From the NCBI RefSeq assembly GCF_000497575.1, contig NZ_APJI01000016.1:310001-374000 (forward strand): a stretch of DNA of 64,000 nt. Reading direction: 5' to 3'. The notes beneath the pieces are model-generated. The model saw nothing but the letters and a program-made list of their open reading frames with translations. It ran no database searches and was not told the DNA's origin. This document shows, piece after piece, positions 9,089-18,556 of this stretch (the first letter of the stretch is position 1; every line of letters starts with the position of its first letter). A program made the position numbers and the translations under genes. This DNA comes from Afipia sp. OHSU_II-C1 (GTDB taxonomy: Bacteria; Pseudomonadota; Alphaproteobacteria; Rhizobiales; Xanthobacteraceae).

Positions 9089-9831
9089 GCGCGCTTGAGA
9101 TCAGAAATCTACGCAAGGCCTTTGGCGGGCTTCAGGTTATCAGCGACCTCGACCTGAAGGTGCCGACGGGTCAGCGCCATGCCGTGATCGGGCCGAACGG
9201 CGCCGGCAAGACCACGCTGTTCAACATCATCACGGGATGGCAGCCGCCGACCAGCGGTGAAATTCTCATTCATGGCGTCCCGGTGCAGCAGGGGCGACCA
9301 GACCTTGTTACGCGAGGTGGGCTGTCTCGGTCTTTCCAAAAGAACATGCTGCTCGAGAGCGTTACGGTGCTCGAGAACCTACGCGTTGCCTGCCAGGCGT
9401 TTGATGCGTCGCGGCGCTCGGTATTTCGCTCTTGCGCGTCATTTTCGGATGTCGTCGGCAAAGCGCGTCTCGCCGCCGAGCAAATGCACCTTGACTCCGT
9501 GCTGCATCGGAATGTCAACGAGCTGTCCTACGGACAGAAGCGCCAGCTCGAGGTGGCGATCGCACTCTGTGCCGAACCGAAGATCCTGCTGATGGACGAG
9601 CCGGCGGCCGGAACGTCACCCGATGAGCGCGCCAGCTTGATCAAGCTGATCAATGGCCTGTCAAGTGAGCTGACTATCGTTCTGGTCGAACACGATATGG
9701 ATGTCGTGTTTGCGATCTGTGATGTCATTACGGTGCTGAGTTACGGCAAGGTGCTTGCAACAGGAACGAAGCACGAGATTCAGTCCAATCCCCAGGTGAT
9801 CGAAGCATATCTGGGGCAGCACCATGCTTAG
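9085..9831 (+). CDS. livG: ABC transporter ATPase, LivG type
   Basis: This is a 248-residue ATPase with Walker A GPNGAGKTT near residue 36, a variant signature LSYGQKRQLEVA, and Walker B ILLMDEPAAG. The GLSRSFQK stretch and the C-terminal AYLG ending are typical of LivG. It works as a heterodimer with the LivF-type ATPase encoded next, with which it overlaps by eight bases. Confidence 0.93.
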   Translation: MSALEIRNLRKAFGGLQVISDLDLKVPTGQRHAVIGPNGAGKTTLFNIITGWQPPTSGEILIHGVPVQQGRPDLVTRGGLSRSFQKNMLLESVTVLENLRVACQAFDASRRSVFRSCASFSDVVGKARLAAEQMHLDSVLHRNVNELSYGQKRQLEVAIALCAEPKILLMDEPAAGTSPDERASLIKLINGLSSELTIVLVEHDMDVVFAICDVITVLSYGKVLATGTKHEIQSNPQVIEAYLGQHHA

Positions 9832-10525
9832 GGTCGAACATCTTCACACCTACTATGGTGAAAGCCACATTCTGCAAGGCGTCGATCTCTCCGTGTCTGC
9901 CGCGCAGTGCGTGGCGCTGCTCGGACGTAACGGTGCCGGCAAGACAACGACGCTGCGTTCGATCCTCGGTTTGACGCCGGCGCGAGGTGGCCACGTTATT
10001 TTCAATGGAACCGATATTACGCGTTTGCCGACACATCGAATTGTGAAGTCCGGCATCGCTTTCGTGCCTGAGGACCGCGGCATTTTCCCGACAGTGACTG
10101 TTGAGGAACATCTTGCCATTGCTCTTGGTGCATCGAAGCATCGGCCGCGGCGCAAGCCAGTGGAGTATGTGTTCGAGATATTTCCGCGCCTTGCCGAACG
10201 GCGCAGGAGCCTTGGCGGGCAACTGTCCGGCGGCGAACAGCAGATGCTGGCAATCGGACGGGCGCTGGTCGCCGGGCCCGATCTGATGATCCTCGACGAA
10301 CCCAGCGAAGGTCTGGCGCCGGTGATTATCGAGAAACTCGAAGCCGTACTCAAGGATATCAAGGCGTCAGGAACCCCCATTCTGCTGGTTGAACAGAACT
10401 ATCATCTCGCCACTCAACTGGCTGACTATGTCTACGTACTTAGTCAGGGACGGGTTCAGTTCGCCGGCGACACGCAATTATTGATCGCAAATGAAGACGT
10501 CAGGCGGACGTATCTGAGTGTGTGA
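9824..10525 (+). CDS. livF: ABC transporter ATPase, LivF type
   Basis: This 233-residue ATPase shows Walker A GRNGAGKTT, the LivF-typical FVPEDRGIFPTVTVEEHL, signature LSGGEQQMLAIGRAL and Walker B LMILDEPSEGLAP. It completes the five-gene transporter. It is followed by a CoA-transferase gene in the same direction. Confidence 0.93.
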   Translation: MLRVEHLHTYYGESHILQGVDLSVSAAQCVALLGRNGAGKTTTLRSILGLTPARGGHVIFNGTDITRLPTHRIVKSGIAFVPEDRGIFPTVTVEEHLAIALGASKHRPRRKPVEYVFEIFPRLAERRRSLGGQLSGGEQQMLAIGRALVAGPDLMILDEPSEGLAPVIIEKLEAVLKDIKASGTPILLVEQNYHLATQLADYVYVLSQGRVQFAGDTQLLIANEDVRRTYLSV

Positions 10526-10578
10526 CGTTCACGGATGGCGAAGGCCGAAGCGAGTTTTTCAGCACGGGAAGTGAAGAT

Positions 10579-11778
10579 ATGCCTGGTCCTTTAAGTGGAG
10601 TGCGGGTCCTTGATCTGACAGCGGTGGTGTCGGGTCCGTATGCGACGATGTTTCTGGCTGATCAGGGTGCGGATGTGCTCAAGATCGAGCCGATCGGCGG
10701 CGATGGCACCCGCCGCAGCCGGAACCTGATCGATGCGGCCGGTGAGTTCTCGGCTCTGTTCGTCTCGTGCAACCGCGGCAAGCGCTCGCTGTCGATCGAT
10801 ATCAAGAGTGATGCAGGGCGTGAGGTCTTGGCCAAACTGGCGTCGCAGGCGGATGTGCTGGTGCAGAACTTCCGTCCCGGCACCATGGAGCGCCTCGGGC
10901 TCGGTCACGAAGAGTTACGCGAAAAGTATCCGCGATTGATCTATGTCTCTATCAGCGGCGTCGGCGACAGCGGGCCTTATGTCAAGAAGCGGGTTTACGA
11001 CCCCATCGTTCAGGCGCTGTCGGGCTTTGCCGACATTCAGGCGCAACCGATCACGAACCGTCCACAGATGATCCGCACCATCGTCTGTGACAAAACCACC
11101 TCGGTCTTCACGGCGCAGGCGGTGTCTTCCGCCCTTTATGCCCGCGAAAAGACGGGCAAGGGCGACCATATCCAGGTGGCCATGCTGGATGCCATGATTT
11201 CCTATCTGTGGCCGGAAGGCATGATGCAGTACACGGTGGTTGGCTCTGAAGCCTCGACAACAGATCCGAACGACCGGCCGGACCTCGTGTTCCAGACCCT
11301 GGATGGTTACATCACCTGTGGAACGATCTCGGATTCAGAGTGGCAGGGCTTCTGCAAGGCATCCGGCGATCCGGAGCTTGCGAAGGACGAGCGTTTTGCA
11401 ACGCCGAGCGCGCGGTTCATCAACGCGACGGCCCGCATCAACACGATGCAGGAATACATTGCCAAGCATACCACAGCCGAATGGCTGGAGCGACTCGACG
11501 CTGCCGACGTGCCATGCTCGCCGATTCTTCGTCGCGCTGAAATCATCGATAACGAACAGGTGGTGGCGCGCGGGTTGATCGAGGAGTTCGAACAGCCGAC
11601 GGTTGGCCGGGTGCGGCAGCCGAAGCCAGCGGCAATCTTCGAGGTCAATCGGGCTGCGATTGGCGGGCCGGCGCCGCGGGTGGGCGAGCACTCTCGCACG
11701 GTCCTACGCGAACTTGGGTACGCGGACGCAGCTATTGACGCAATGATCGCCGACAAAGCGGTCAGGGCGGCCGGATAA
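10579..11778 (+). CDS. Family III (CaiB/BaiF) CoA-transferase
   Basis: This 399-residue enzyme transfers CoA between an acyl-CoA and a free carboxylic acid. The family N-terminus (PLSGVRVLDLTAVVSGPYA) begins right after the ATG at 10579, so this start is preferred over the GTG at 10522 that overlaps livF. The expected nucleophile is Asp171 in VCDKTTSVFTAQ, aligning with the catalytic Asp169 of formyl-CoA transferase. Position directly after an acid-type ABC importer suggests that it activates the imported substrate. The acid itself (for example an aromatic, dicarboxylic or hydroxy acid) cannot be told from sequence. Confidence 0.88.
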   Translation: MPGPLSGVRVLDLTAVVSGPYATMFLADQGADVLKIEPIGGDGTRRSRNLIDAAGEFSALFVSCNRGKRSLSIDIKSDAGREVLAKLASQADVLVQNFRPGTMERLGLGHEELREKYPRLIYVSISGVGDSGPYVKKRVYDPIVQALSGFADIQAQPITNRPQMIRTIVCDKTTSVFTAQAVSSALYAREKTGKGDHIQVAMLDAMISYLWPEGMMQYTVVGSEASTTDPNDRPDLVFQTLDGYITCGTISDSEWQGFCKASGDPELAKDERFATPSARFINATARINTMQEYIAKHTTAEWLERLDAADVPCSPILRRAEIIDNEQVVARGLIEEFEQPTVGRVRQPKPAAIFEVNRAAIGGPAPRVGEHSRTVLRELGYADAAIDAMIADKAVRAAG

Positions 11779-11813
11779 ATGAGCGAACGGTTTCAGCTTC
11801 TGGAGAACGGACA

Positions 11814-12557
11814 GTGACGAATAAAACGAAGGTCGCACTTCTTGTCGGTGCAGGCGATGCTATCGGGGCTGCGGTTGCTCAGAGATTTGCAAAGGGCGGC
11901 TATACGGTCTGCGTCGCGCGGCGCGAGGCTGCCAAGTCGCAGGGGCTTGTCGATTCGATGAAAGCCGATGGACACGACGTCCGCGCCTACAGCGTCGATG
12001 CGCGCAAGGAAGAGGAAGTGCAGAAACTGTTCGCGGATGTCGAGAAGGAGGTGGGCCCAATCGAGGTCTGCCTGTTCAACGCTGGATCGAACGTCAACAA
12101 GCCGCTGCTGGAGACAACAGAGAAGCTGTTCTTCAAAGCCTGGGAACTCGCGTGCTATGCGGGCTTTCTTGTGGGGCGCGAGGCGGCCAAACACATGTCG
12201 GTACGGGGCCGCGGGACCATCCTATTTACCGGCGCAACCGCGAGCGTTCGCGGCGGAAAGGGTTTTGCGGCGTTTTCGGCAGCCAAGTTCGGCTTGCGCG
12301 CCGTCGCCCAGGCAATGGCCCGTGAGCTCGGACCGAAGAATATTCATGTCGTCCATCTCCTGATCGATGCAGGCGTCGACAGCGAAGCTATTCATCAGCG
12401 CATGAAGGCGGCAACCGGAATCAGCGCCAGCGAAATTCCGCCCGACAGCCTGACCAAAACCGCGTCCATTGCCGAGGCGTACTGGTTTGCTCACCATCAA
12501 TCCAAAGACGGCTGGACTCACGAGCTCGATCTGCGCCCCTCGGTGGAGACTTGGTGA
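11814..12557 (+). CDS. Short-chain dehydrogenase/reductase family protein lacking the catalytic Tyr
   Basis: This 247-residue Rossmann protein starts at GTG with GGAGAACGG upstream. The nucleotide-binding motif is GAGDAIG at about 12-18, and the NAG motif is present (LFNAGSN). At the active site the usual Y-x3-K reads FSAAK, so Phe replaces Tyr while Lys is kept; FTGATAS holds the probable Ser. A related SDR branch shares this change. It is either a weak or altered oxidoreductase or has another proton donor. It lies 35 bases after the CoA-transferase and three bases before the GST gene. Confidence 0.8.
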   Translation: MTNKTKVALLVGAGDAIGAAVAQRFAKGGYTVCVARREAAKSQGLVDSMKADGHDVRAYSVDARKEEEVQKLFADVEKEVGPIEVCLFNAGSNVNKPLLETTEKLFFKAWELACYAGFLVGREAAKHMSVRGRGTILFTGATASVRGGKGFAAFSAAKFGLRAVAQAMARELGPKNIHVVHLLIDAGVDSEAIHQRMKAATGISASEIPPDSLTKTASIAEAYWFAHHQSKDGWTHELDLRPSVETW

Positions 12558-12560
12558 AAA

Positions 12561-13208
12561 ATGGCAGGCGATCTTATCCTTTGGGGTGTCGGCACTACGC
12601 GCACGATACGCGCGCACTGGGCACTTCACGAATTGAATCTTCCGTACAGGTCGCGGCCCATCCTTCCGCGATCGGGTGAGACCAAGACGGAGGAGTATAC
12701 GATCCTGAATCCAAGGCAGAAGATTCCGCTTTTGCAGGACGGCGATTTGACCATTGGGGAGAGCGCGGCCATCGTTGCATATCTCGCCAACAAGCATCGG
12801 ACAGGAGACGGAGGGCTCGTCCCAGATTGTCCAAAACTCTATGCGAAGTGGCTGGAATGGTGCTTCTTCATCGTGACCGAGCTGGACTCAACCAGTCTCT
12901 ATGTCATGAGGCGACATGGTACCAACAAGGGACTGGCGCATATCTATGGGGATGCGCCGCATGTTGTTGCGAAGGCAGGCGAATACTTCCGCGAACAGCT
13001 TCGGCATGTCGATGTGGCTTTGTCGGATGGTCGCGATTATCTCATGGGTGCCCAGTTCACCACGGCCGACATACTGCTGACGACTTGCCTGACGTGGGCC
13101 ATCGATTACGGAGTTGGCATTTGCGACAGCGCTGCGCCATACCTTGAGCGTGTCACATCACGTGCGGGATACCGAGCCGGCGAAACAGCGAATTTCGCGG
13201 AAATTTAG
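12561..13208 (+). CDS. Glutathione S-transferase family protein
   Basis: This 215-residue protein has a thioredoxin-like N-terminal domain (about 1-80). It includes the GSH-site pattern NPRQKIPLLQDGDLTIGESAAI (cis-Pro and Glu-Ser), followed by the helical C-terminal domain. It is the last gene of the operon, three bases after the SDR gene. In such settings these enzymes often open rings, remove halogens or isomerise intermediates, but no specific role can be assigned. Confidence 0.85.
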   Translation: MAGDLILWGVGTTRTIRAHWALHELNLPYRSRPILPRSGETKTEEYTILNPRQKIPLLQDGDLTIGESAAIVAYLANKHRTGDGGLVPDCPKLYAKWLEWCFFIVTELDSTSLYVMRRHGTNKGLAHIYGDAPHVVAKAGEYFREQLRHVDVALSDGRDYLMGAQFTTADILLTTCLTWAIDYGVGICDSAAPYLERVTSRAGYRAGETANFAEI

Positions 13209-13227
13209 CGGGCAGCGCAATCGAGCT

Positions 13228-13623
13228 TCAGGATTGATTGGCTGCGCTCGGCAGGGCCTTTCGGTTGCCCCCGAATCTCGTGCGTATCAACGCCATCCCG
13301 GCTTGCAGAAAATACCCCAGCGTTAATCCGGCGAAGACGCCTAGCACCTTGACGCCGGCGTCACGCAGGCGTGCGTGACGGCCTAGCGACGCGACCTGCG
13401 CAAACTCAATGATGAAAACGGCAAGCACAAGCGAAAGCCCGACGATTGAGATTCTGTTTGGGTAGGCGAGAGTGAACAGCATCGCGACTGTGAGAAGGGC
13501 GAAAAATCTTTCAACGCTGCCTGGCAAGTGAGTGACTGGCCGCAATCCGATCGGGCCATCCGTAACAATTACGATTGCGAGGATGGAGGCCCAGGCAAGC
13601 ACTTGGAATATTGTTCTGAGCAT
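13228..13623 (-). CDS. Small VanZ-like membrane protein
   Basis: This 131-residue protein has about four hydrophobic segments and patterns seen in VanZ-like proteins: GPIGLRPVTHLPGSVERFFALLTVA, and later EFAQ and a basic loop GRHARLRDAGVK. VanZ-like proteins are small integral membrane proteins of unclear function. It is convergent with the GST gene (19 bases between stops) and divergent from the polysaccharide locus. It may belong with that locus, but nothing in the sequence proves this. Confidence 0.6.
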   Translation of the reverse strand: MLRTIFQVLAWASILAIVIVTDGPIGLRPVTHLPGSVERFFALLTVAMLFTLAYPNRISIVGLSLVLAVFIIEFAQVASLGRHARLRDAGVKVLGVFAGLTLGYFLQAGMALIRTRFGGNRKALPSAANQS

Positions 13624-13705
13624 GCGCCTTGCTTTGTACGTCTGAGCCGCGTTCTGACGCGCTTATAGAGCCAATTTTATAGATCCGATTATGCCTTGTT
13701 CAATA

Positions 13706-13724
13706 GGTTAACGAAACGTTAACC
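13706..13724. promoter_or_regulatory. Perfect palindrome with CtrA-type TTAA-N7-TTAA site
   Basis: GGTTAACGAAACGTTAACC is a perfect 19-base odd palindrome. It contains TTAA-N7-TTAA at 13708-13722, the full binding pattern of the alphaproteobacterial cell-cycle regulator CtrA. It lies 108 bases before the first gene of the polysaccharide locus. Confidence 0.5.
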
Positions 13725-13831
13725 GAGGCGCTCATTTTGAGGCAAGGTAAGCCTAACAAGCGATGACATTCCGCTTTGTCTTCCTCTTTCGCCTCCGCCA
13801 GCCTACGACTTTAAAAAAAGACGAGGCTCAA

Positions 13832-15259
13832 ATGAATTCATGGCTCGATAGCTCCGATCTGATCGAACTCGCACCGGGAAGCGCGCAGGCGGTTGCCGAT
13901 CGCTTGCCGGTCATTGCTCCTATCATACCGAACAACTCCTCTCCACGCCGCATCAGCATCTTTGGCCTGGGCTACGTCGGAGCTGTATCGGCCGCGTGTT
14001 TCTCGCGTACGGGCCACACGGTTATTGGGCTGGATACCAATGACATCAAGCGGCAGTGCTTCCGCGAGGGAAAGCCGCCGGTTGTCGAGGCCGGTCTTGA
14101 CGACTTCATGCAGCAGGGCGTCCGTTCGGGACGTCTGACTGCGACCGACGATGTCGTTCAGGCGATCCGCGACACCGATATTTCGCTGATTTGCGTCGGT
14201 ACGCCGAGCCGCGATAACGGCAGCATCAACATCGATACCGTCTGCAGCGTCATTGCTGAAATCGGACGCGCGCTTCGGGAAAAGCAGGGCGACCACCTTG
14301 TCATCGTGCGTTCGACGATGATTCCGGGTTCGATGCGCAACACCATTATTCCAATTCTGGAGCGCGAATCCGGTCGCCGCTGCGGCGAGGGGCTCTCGGT
14401 AGCGTACAATCCCGAGTTTCTCAGGGAAAGCACGGCTGTCGCCGATTTCTTTGCACCGCCGAAGACCGTTGTCGGCGCGGATGATCCGGTTGCTGCGCTT
14501 GCGGTCGCGAACCTCTATGAAGGAATTCGCGCGCCGCTTTTCACGGTGTCGTTCGAAGCCAGCGAAATGATCAAGTATGCGGACAACACGTGGCACGCGC
14601 TCAAGGTTTGCTTCGGAAACGAGATCGGGAACATCTGCCAGGCACTGAACATTGACAGCTACGAGCTGATGAACGTGTTCTGCTCAGATACGAAGCTCAA
14701 TATTTCGCCTTACTACCTCAAGCCTGGTTACGCGTTCGGTGGCTCCTGTCTGCCGAAGGACGCGCGCGCGCTGACGTATCTTGCACGTCAGCTCGACGTC
14801 GAGGTGCCGATCCTTTCCAATATCCTGCCCAGCAATCGCAATCAGATCGAAAGAGCGATCAACAAGGTCGTTGCGTTCGGTCAGCGGGATATCGCAGTGC
14901 TCGGATTCAGCTTCAAGCCAGGTACGGACGACTTGCGCGAAAGCCCGCAGGTCGAATTGATCGAACGCCTGATCGGAAAGGGTTTCAATCTCAAGCTCTA
15001 CGATCCGAGCGTCAATCTCTCGGCGCTGACCGGCGTGAACAGGCAATACATCGAGAAGGCAATTCCTCACATCGGTTCGATCATGATGACGTCGCTGCGG
15101 AAAACCGTGGTTGCGGCTGACGTCATTATCATCGGAAACGCATCTCCTGAGTTTCGCAGCATCGAGCCGATGCTCAGCGAGGACCAGATTGTTCTCGACC
15201 TTGCCAGGTTGTGGGCATCTCCAGACATGAAGGCGCGTTATGTCGGAATCAACTGGTGA
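13832..15259 (+). CDS. Nucleotide-sugar dehydrogenase (UDP-glucose/GDP-mannose dehydrogenase family)
   Basis: This 475-residue enzyme oxidises a nucleotide hexose to its uronic acid using two NAD+. ISIFGLGYVG (41-50) is the NAD-binding loop. The catalytic Cys306 sits in FGGSCLPKDARAL. The C-terminal domain contains VLGFSFKPGTDDLRESP. The start at 13832 is preferred because family homology begins soon after it; an upstream in-frame ATG at 13763 would add 23 unrelated residues. The family resemblance is closest to GDP-mannose dehydrogenases such as AlgD, but substrate choice is not certain. A uronic acid in the polymer fits the lyase gene downstream. Confidence 0.88.
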   Translation: MNSWLDSSDLIELAPGSAQAVADRLPVIAPIIPNNSSPRRISIFGLGYVGAVSAACFSRTGHTVIGLDTNDIKRQCFREGKPPVVEAGLDDFMQQGVRSGRLTATDDVVQAIRDTDISLICVGTPSRDNGSINIDTVCSVIAEIGRALREKQGDHLVIVRSTMIPGSMRNTIIPILERESGRRCGEGLSVAYNPEFLRESTAVADFFAPPKTVVGADDPVAALAVANLYEGIRAPLFTVSFEASEMIKYADNTWHALKVCFGNEIGNICQALNIDSYELMNVFCSDTKLNISPYYLKPGYAFGGSCLPKDARALTYLARQLDVEVPILSNILPSNRNQIERAINKVVAFGQRDIAVLGFSFKPGTDDLRESPQVELIERLIGKGFNLKLYDPSVNLSALTGVNRQYIEKAIPHIGSIMMTSLRKTVVAADVIIIGNASPEFRSIEPMLSEDQIVLDLARLWASPDMKARYVGINW

Positions 15260-16523
15260 TACGCGCCTTGTCAAGGACGGACGGCCGCTTCGTGTCCTGA
15301 TCATTGTCGAGAACCTCTCGGTACCTTTCGACCGGCGTGTATGGTCGGAAGCCAAGACCATGGCCAAAGCCGGATGCGTGGTCTCTGTGATCTGCCCGAA
15401 AGGATTTAACGCGCAAAAGAGCTACGAATTCGTCGACGGCGTTCACATCCATCGCCACGGAATGCCCTTCGAAGCCAGGCGTGCTTCGGGTTATCCGCTC
15501 GAATATGGCTGGGCACTGGCCTGCGAATTCTTCCTGAGCTGGAAAGTTCTTTTCGCGCGGGGATTCGATGTGATCCATGCGTGCAACCCGCCGGATACGA
15601 TCTTTTTGATCGGCGGCTTCTTCAAGTTGTTCCTTGGAAAGATGTTCGTATTCGATCACCACGACATCAATCCGGAGCTATACGTATCGAAATTTGGCCG
15701 GAAAGACTTCTTCTATCGGCTGCTTGTGCTGCTCGAGAAGATGACGTTCCTGACGGCGGATATTTCGCTGGCCACGAATGAATCGTATCGCGGGATTGCG
15801 CTGACGCGTGGCGGGATGCGCGATGATAAGGTCTTTGTCGTGCGCTCCGGTCCGGATCTCAATCGTATTCAAATTCTTCCGCCTAATCCGCAGTTGCGGA
15901 AGGGCCGGAATTTTTTGGTAGGCTATGTTGGCGTCATGGGTGCGCAGGAGGGGATTGATCTGCTGCTGAATGCCGTGAAGGTGATTGTGGAAGACTTCCG
16001 GCGATCGGACATTCATTTTGGGCTTGTCGGGGGAGGTCCCGCACTTGAGGAAATGAAGGCGCTGGCGAAAACGCTCGGTGTGCAGGATTTCGTCACATTC
16101 ACCGGCCGCGCCAGTGACCACGACCTGTTCGAAATGCTGAACACGGCGGATGTCTGCGTTAATCCGGACAAGGCTGACGAAATGAACGACAAGTCCACCA
16201 TGAACAAGATCATGGAGTACATGGCGCTGAGCAAGCCGATCGTTCAGTTCGATCTGACGGAAGGGCGGGTTTCCGCGGCCGATGCATCCCTTTACGCGCG
16301 GCACAACGATCCACGGGATATGGCGGGCAAGATTATCGAACTCCTTGACGATCCGGAGCGTCGCGCGGCGATGGGCGCCTTCGGTCGTGAGCGGATCGAA
16401 CGGGATCTGTCCTGGGAGCACGAGGCGCCTAAGCTGCTCGGAGCTTACGCTGCTCTGATCAAGAACAAGACCAATCGGCCCAAGGCAAAAAACCCGGTCA
16501 CTGCGACTCCGCAGGCAAGCTAG
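15240..16523 (+). CDS. Glycosyltransferase family 4
   Basis: This is a 427-residue GT-B glycosyltransferase. The N-terminal domain begins VLIIVENLSVPFDRRVWSEA and includes the acceptor-side DVIHACNPPD. The C-terminal donor domain has GYVGVMGAQEGIDLLL, VGGGPALEEM and the NDKSTMNKIMEYMALSKPIV region. It overlaps the dehydrogenase gene by 20 bases, so the pair is co-translated. It probably adds one sugar to a lipid-linked repeat unit on the cytoplasmic face. Confidence 0.85.
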   Translation: MSESTGDTRLVKDGRPLRVLIIVENLSVPFDRRVWSEAKTMAKAGCVVSVICPKGFNAQKSYEFVDGVHIHRHGMPFEARRASGYPLEYGWALACEFFLSWKVLFARGFDVIHACNPPDTIFLIGGFFKLFLGKMFVFDHHDINPELYVSKFGRKDFFYRLLVLLEKMTFLTADISLATNESYRGIALTRGGMRDDKVFVVRSGPDLNRIQILPPNPQLRKGRNFLVGYVGVMGAQEGIDLLLNAVKVIVEDFRRSDIHFGLVGGGPALEEMKALAKTLGVQDFVTFTGRASDHDLFEMLNTADVCVNPDKADEMNDKSTMNKIMEYMALSKPIVQFDLTEGRVSAADASLYARHNDPRDMAGKIIELLDDPERRAAMGAFGRERIERDLSWEHEAPKLLGAYAALIKNKTNRPKAKNPVTATPQAS

Positions 16524-16537
16524 GATCGTCTGTCGAT

Positions 16538-18556
16538 ATGGCAGGTTCGTTCGGCAAACTTGGATGGTACGTCAATCGGCTCCGGGCCATGAGCATCCCG
16601 GAACTGGGACACCGGCTGCGTGAGGCTGGAAAGCGCCGCATATCAGCGACGCGATCTTATGGCTACTCTGCGTTTGCTGCGGAAGCGACTGATCTTCCGT
16701 TTCTCCCGGTCGATGCCGGCGGGCTCGGGTTGATCGATGCCGACACACGTTCGCTCTGGCGATCGGTTGCGCCGACCGCGACGCGGCCTGGTGTCTATCG
16801 CGCGCTCGCTCATGATTTCGGGTTGTCGAAGGAGATGGACTGGCATCTTGATCCCGCGTCGGGATTGCGCTGGCCGGATACCGCCTACTGTTTCGACATC
16901 GACTTCCGGCACGATCGTCTCCGCGGAGATGTGAAACTTGTCTGGGAACTGAATCGCCTCCAGTTCGTGCCGGTGATCGCGGCGCTGTCCAGACTGGAGA
17001 ATGATGATGAGCTGGCTCAGTCTGCTCTTGATCTGATCGAGAGCTGGATCGATGCGAATCCGCCATTCAAGGGCATCAACTGGATTTCCGGGATTGAGCT
17101 GGCGCTGCGCGTTGTCTCGATCCTGCTGACAATCGGGCTGATCGGCCGAGATCGGGTAGGTGGGCGTCTTTCTCGCAAGATCGGCGCATGCCTGGCGGCG
17201 CATGAATACTGGCTTAAACGTTTTCCATCCCGCTATTCGTCCGCGAACAACCATCTGATCGCGGAGGAGGCGGCCCTCTTCATTCTGGGAACCCTTTGGC
17301 AGGGGACCGCGACCGATCCGCTACAAGCGCGAGATGTGCTGATTGCAGAGGCATTCCGTCAGATTTACGATGATGGCGTGGGTGCGGAACAGTCGCCGAC
17401 TTACACTGCCTTCACGTGCGAATGGTATCTTCTGGCATTTCGCGTTGCGGAGGCCGCTGGCGCGCCGTTTCCCGATGACGTCGTTGCGCGCATCACCGCC
17501 GCCGGCGAACATCTTCGATGGGTGCTTGATGGTGCCGGAAATCACCCCCGTATCGGTGATGACGATGAAGGCCGCGTGATAGCGTCCGGAGCGGGTCATG
17601 AGCCGTTCTATGTCGCATCAATCGTGAGCGGGATCGCGGCCGTGACGGGCCGTTCCGATATTGCTGCCGTTTACGGTGCTCCACAATTGCGAAATCTTCT
17701 TGTCGGCCGGCCGGCCGGCGCACCCGCTTCATTTGTGGGGACGCGTACATTTGAGCGTGGCGGATATACGGTTTCACGAAGCCAGATGAGCGGACGCGAA
17801 TCGCTCGTCGTGTTCGACCATGGTCCGCTCGGCTATCTGTCGATCGCGGCCCATGGACATGCTGATGCCCTGTCGCTGATGCTGCATCTCGATGCAAAGC
17901 CGGTACTCGTCGATGCGGGAACATATCTGTATCATTCCGGCGGCAGGGTCCGCGATCGCCTGCGCGGTACTGCGGCTCACAACACGATTTGCATCAATGG
18001 AGCAGATCAGAGCGAGATATCGGGTGCATTCAACTGGCGGCGGAAGGCTGTATCGAAGTATCTCGGTCTCCGCGAGGCTGGCAGTGACGTTCACGTGTCG
18101 GCCCAGCACGACGGATATGCCCGCGATCATGGACTGTTGTGTGAGCGCACGGTGACCATCGATCCCACCGGGTTGACGGTGACGGACAAGTTGCTTGCGA
18201 CTGGAGACGAGGCATCAAAGCCACTGGTATCGATCGACATCGGATTCCTGTTGCACCCGGACTGCTCGGCGAGGATTGAGGGAGCAGCCATCGTTGTCAC
18301 ATGTGGCGATGAGGTGTTGATGCGCTTCACTTCGGCCAGAGGTGTAACGGCTACGCTTGAAAATGCGGAGTATTCACCGGCGTTCGGGGTTATGCAAAGC
18401 GCAACGCGCCTCGTGTTTCACGCGAATGACCTGCAAACGCGGGAATTCAGCACCCGGATCGAGGTTCAATCTGCTGCCATCAGAGAAAGGGTTTCGCCTG
18501 CCTTGCAGCCTGATCTGGCGCCAGTCCCGAACCTAGCGGCCGCAGGTCTTCGATGA
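16538..18556 (+). CDS. Heparinase II/III-type polysaccharide lyase family protein
   Basis: This 672-residue protein has an alpha-barrel N-terminal half (to about 380), with SSANNHLIAEEAALF as the conserved Asn-His segment. A C-terminal beta-sandwich Hepar_II_III domain carries GHADALSLML, LVDAGTYLYH and GTAAHNTICING. Members cleave uronic-acid polymers by beta-elimination. No signal peptide is visible, so it may act inside the cell or be exported in another way. It is encoded between a glycosyltransferase and the flippase, suggesting a role in editing or degrading the polymer made here. It overlaps the flippase gene by four bases. Confidence 0.85.
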   Translation: MAGSFGKLGWYVNRLRAMSIPELGHRLREAGKRRISATRSYGYSAFAAEATDLPFLPVDAGGLGLIDADTRSLWRSVAPTATRPGVYRALAHDFGLSKEMDWHLDPASGLRWPDTAYCFDIDFRHDRLRGDVKLVWELNRLQFVPVIAALSRLENDDELAQSALDLIESWIDANPPFKGINWISGIELALRVVSILLTIGLIGRDRVGGRLSRKIGACLAAHEYWLKRFPSRYSSANNHLIAEEAALFILGTLWQGTATDPLQARDVLIAEAFRQIYDDGVGAEQSPTYTAFTCEWYLLAFRVAEAAGAPFPDDVVARITAAGEHLRWVLDGAGNHPRIGDDDEGRVIASGAGHEPFYVASIVSGIAAVTGRSDIAAVYGAPQLRNLLVGRPAGAPASFVGTRTFERGGYTVSRSQMSGRESLVVFDHGPLGYLSIAAHGHADALSLMLHLDAKPVLVDAGTYLYHSGGRVRDRLRGTAAHNTICINGADQSEISGAFNWRRKAVSKYLGLREAGSDVHVSAQHDGYARDHGLLCERTVTIDPTGLTVTDKLLATGDEASKPLVSIDIGFLLHPDCSARIEGAAIVVTCGDEVLMRFTSARGVTATLENAEYSPAFGVMQSATRLVFHANDLQTREFSTRIEVQSAAIRERVSPALQPDLAPVPNLAAAGLR

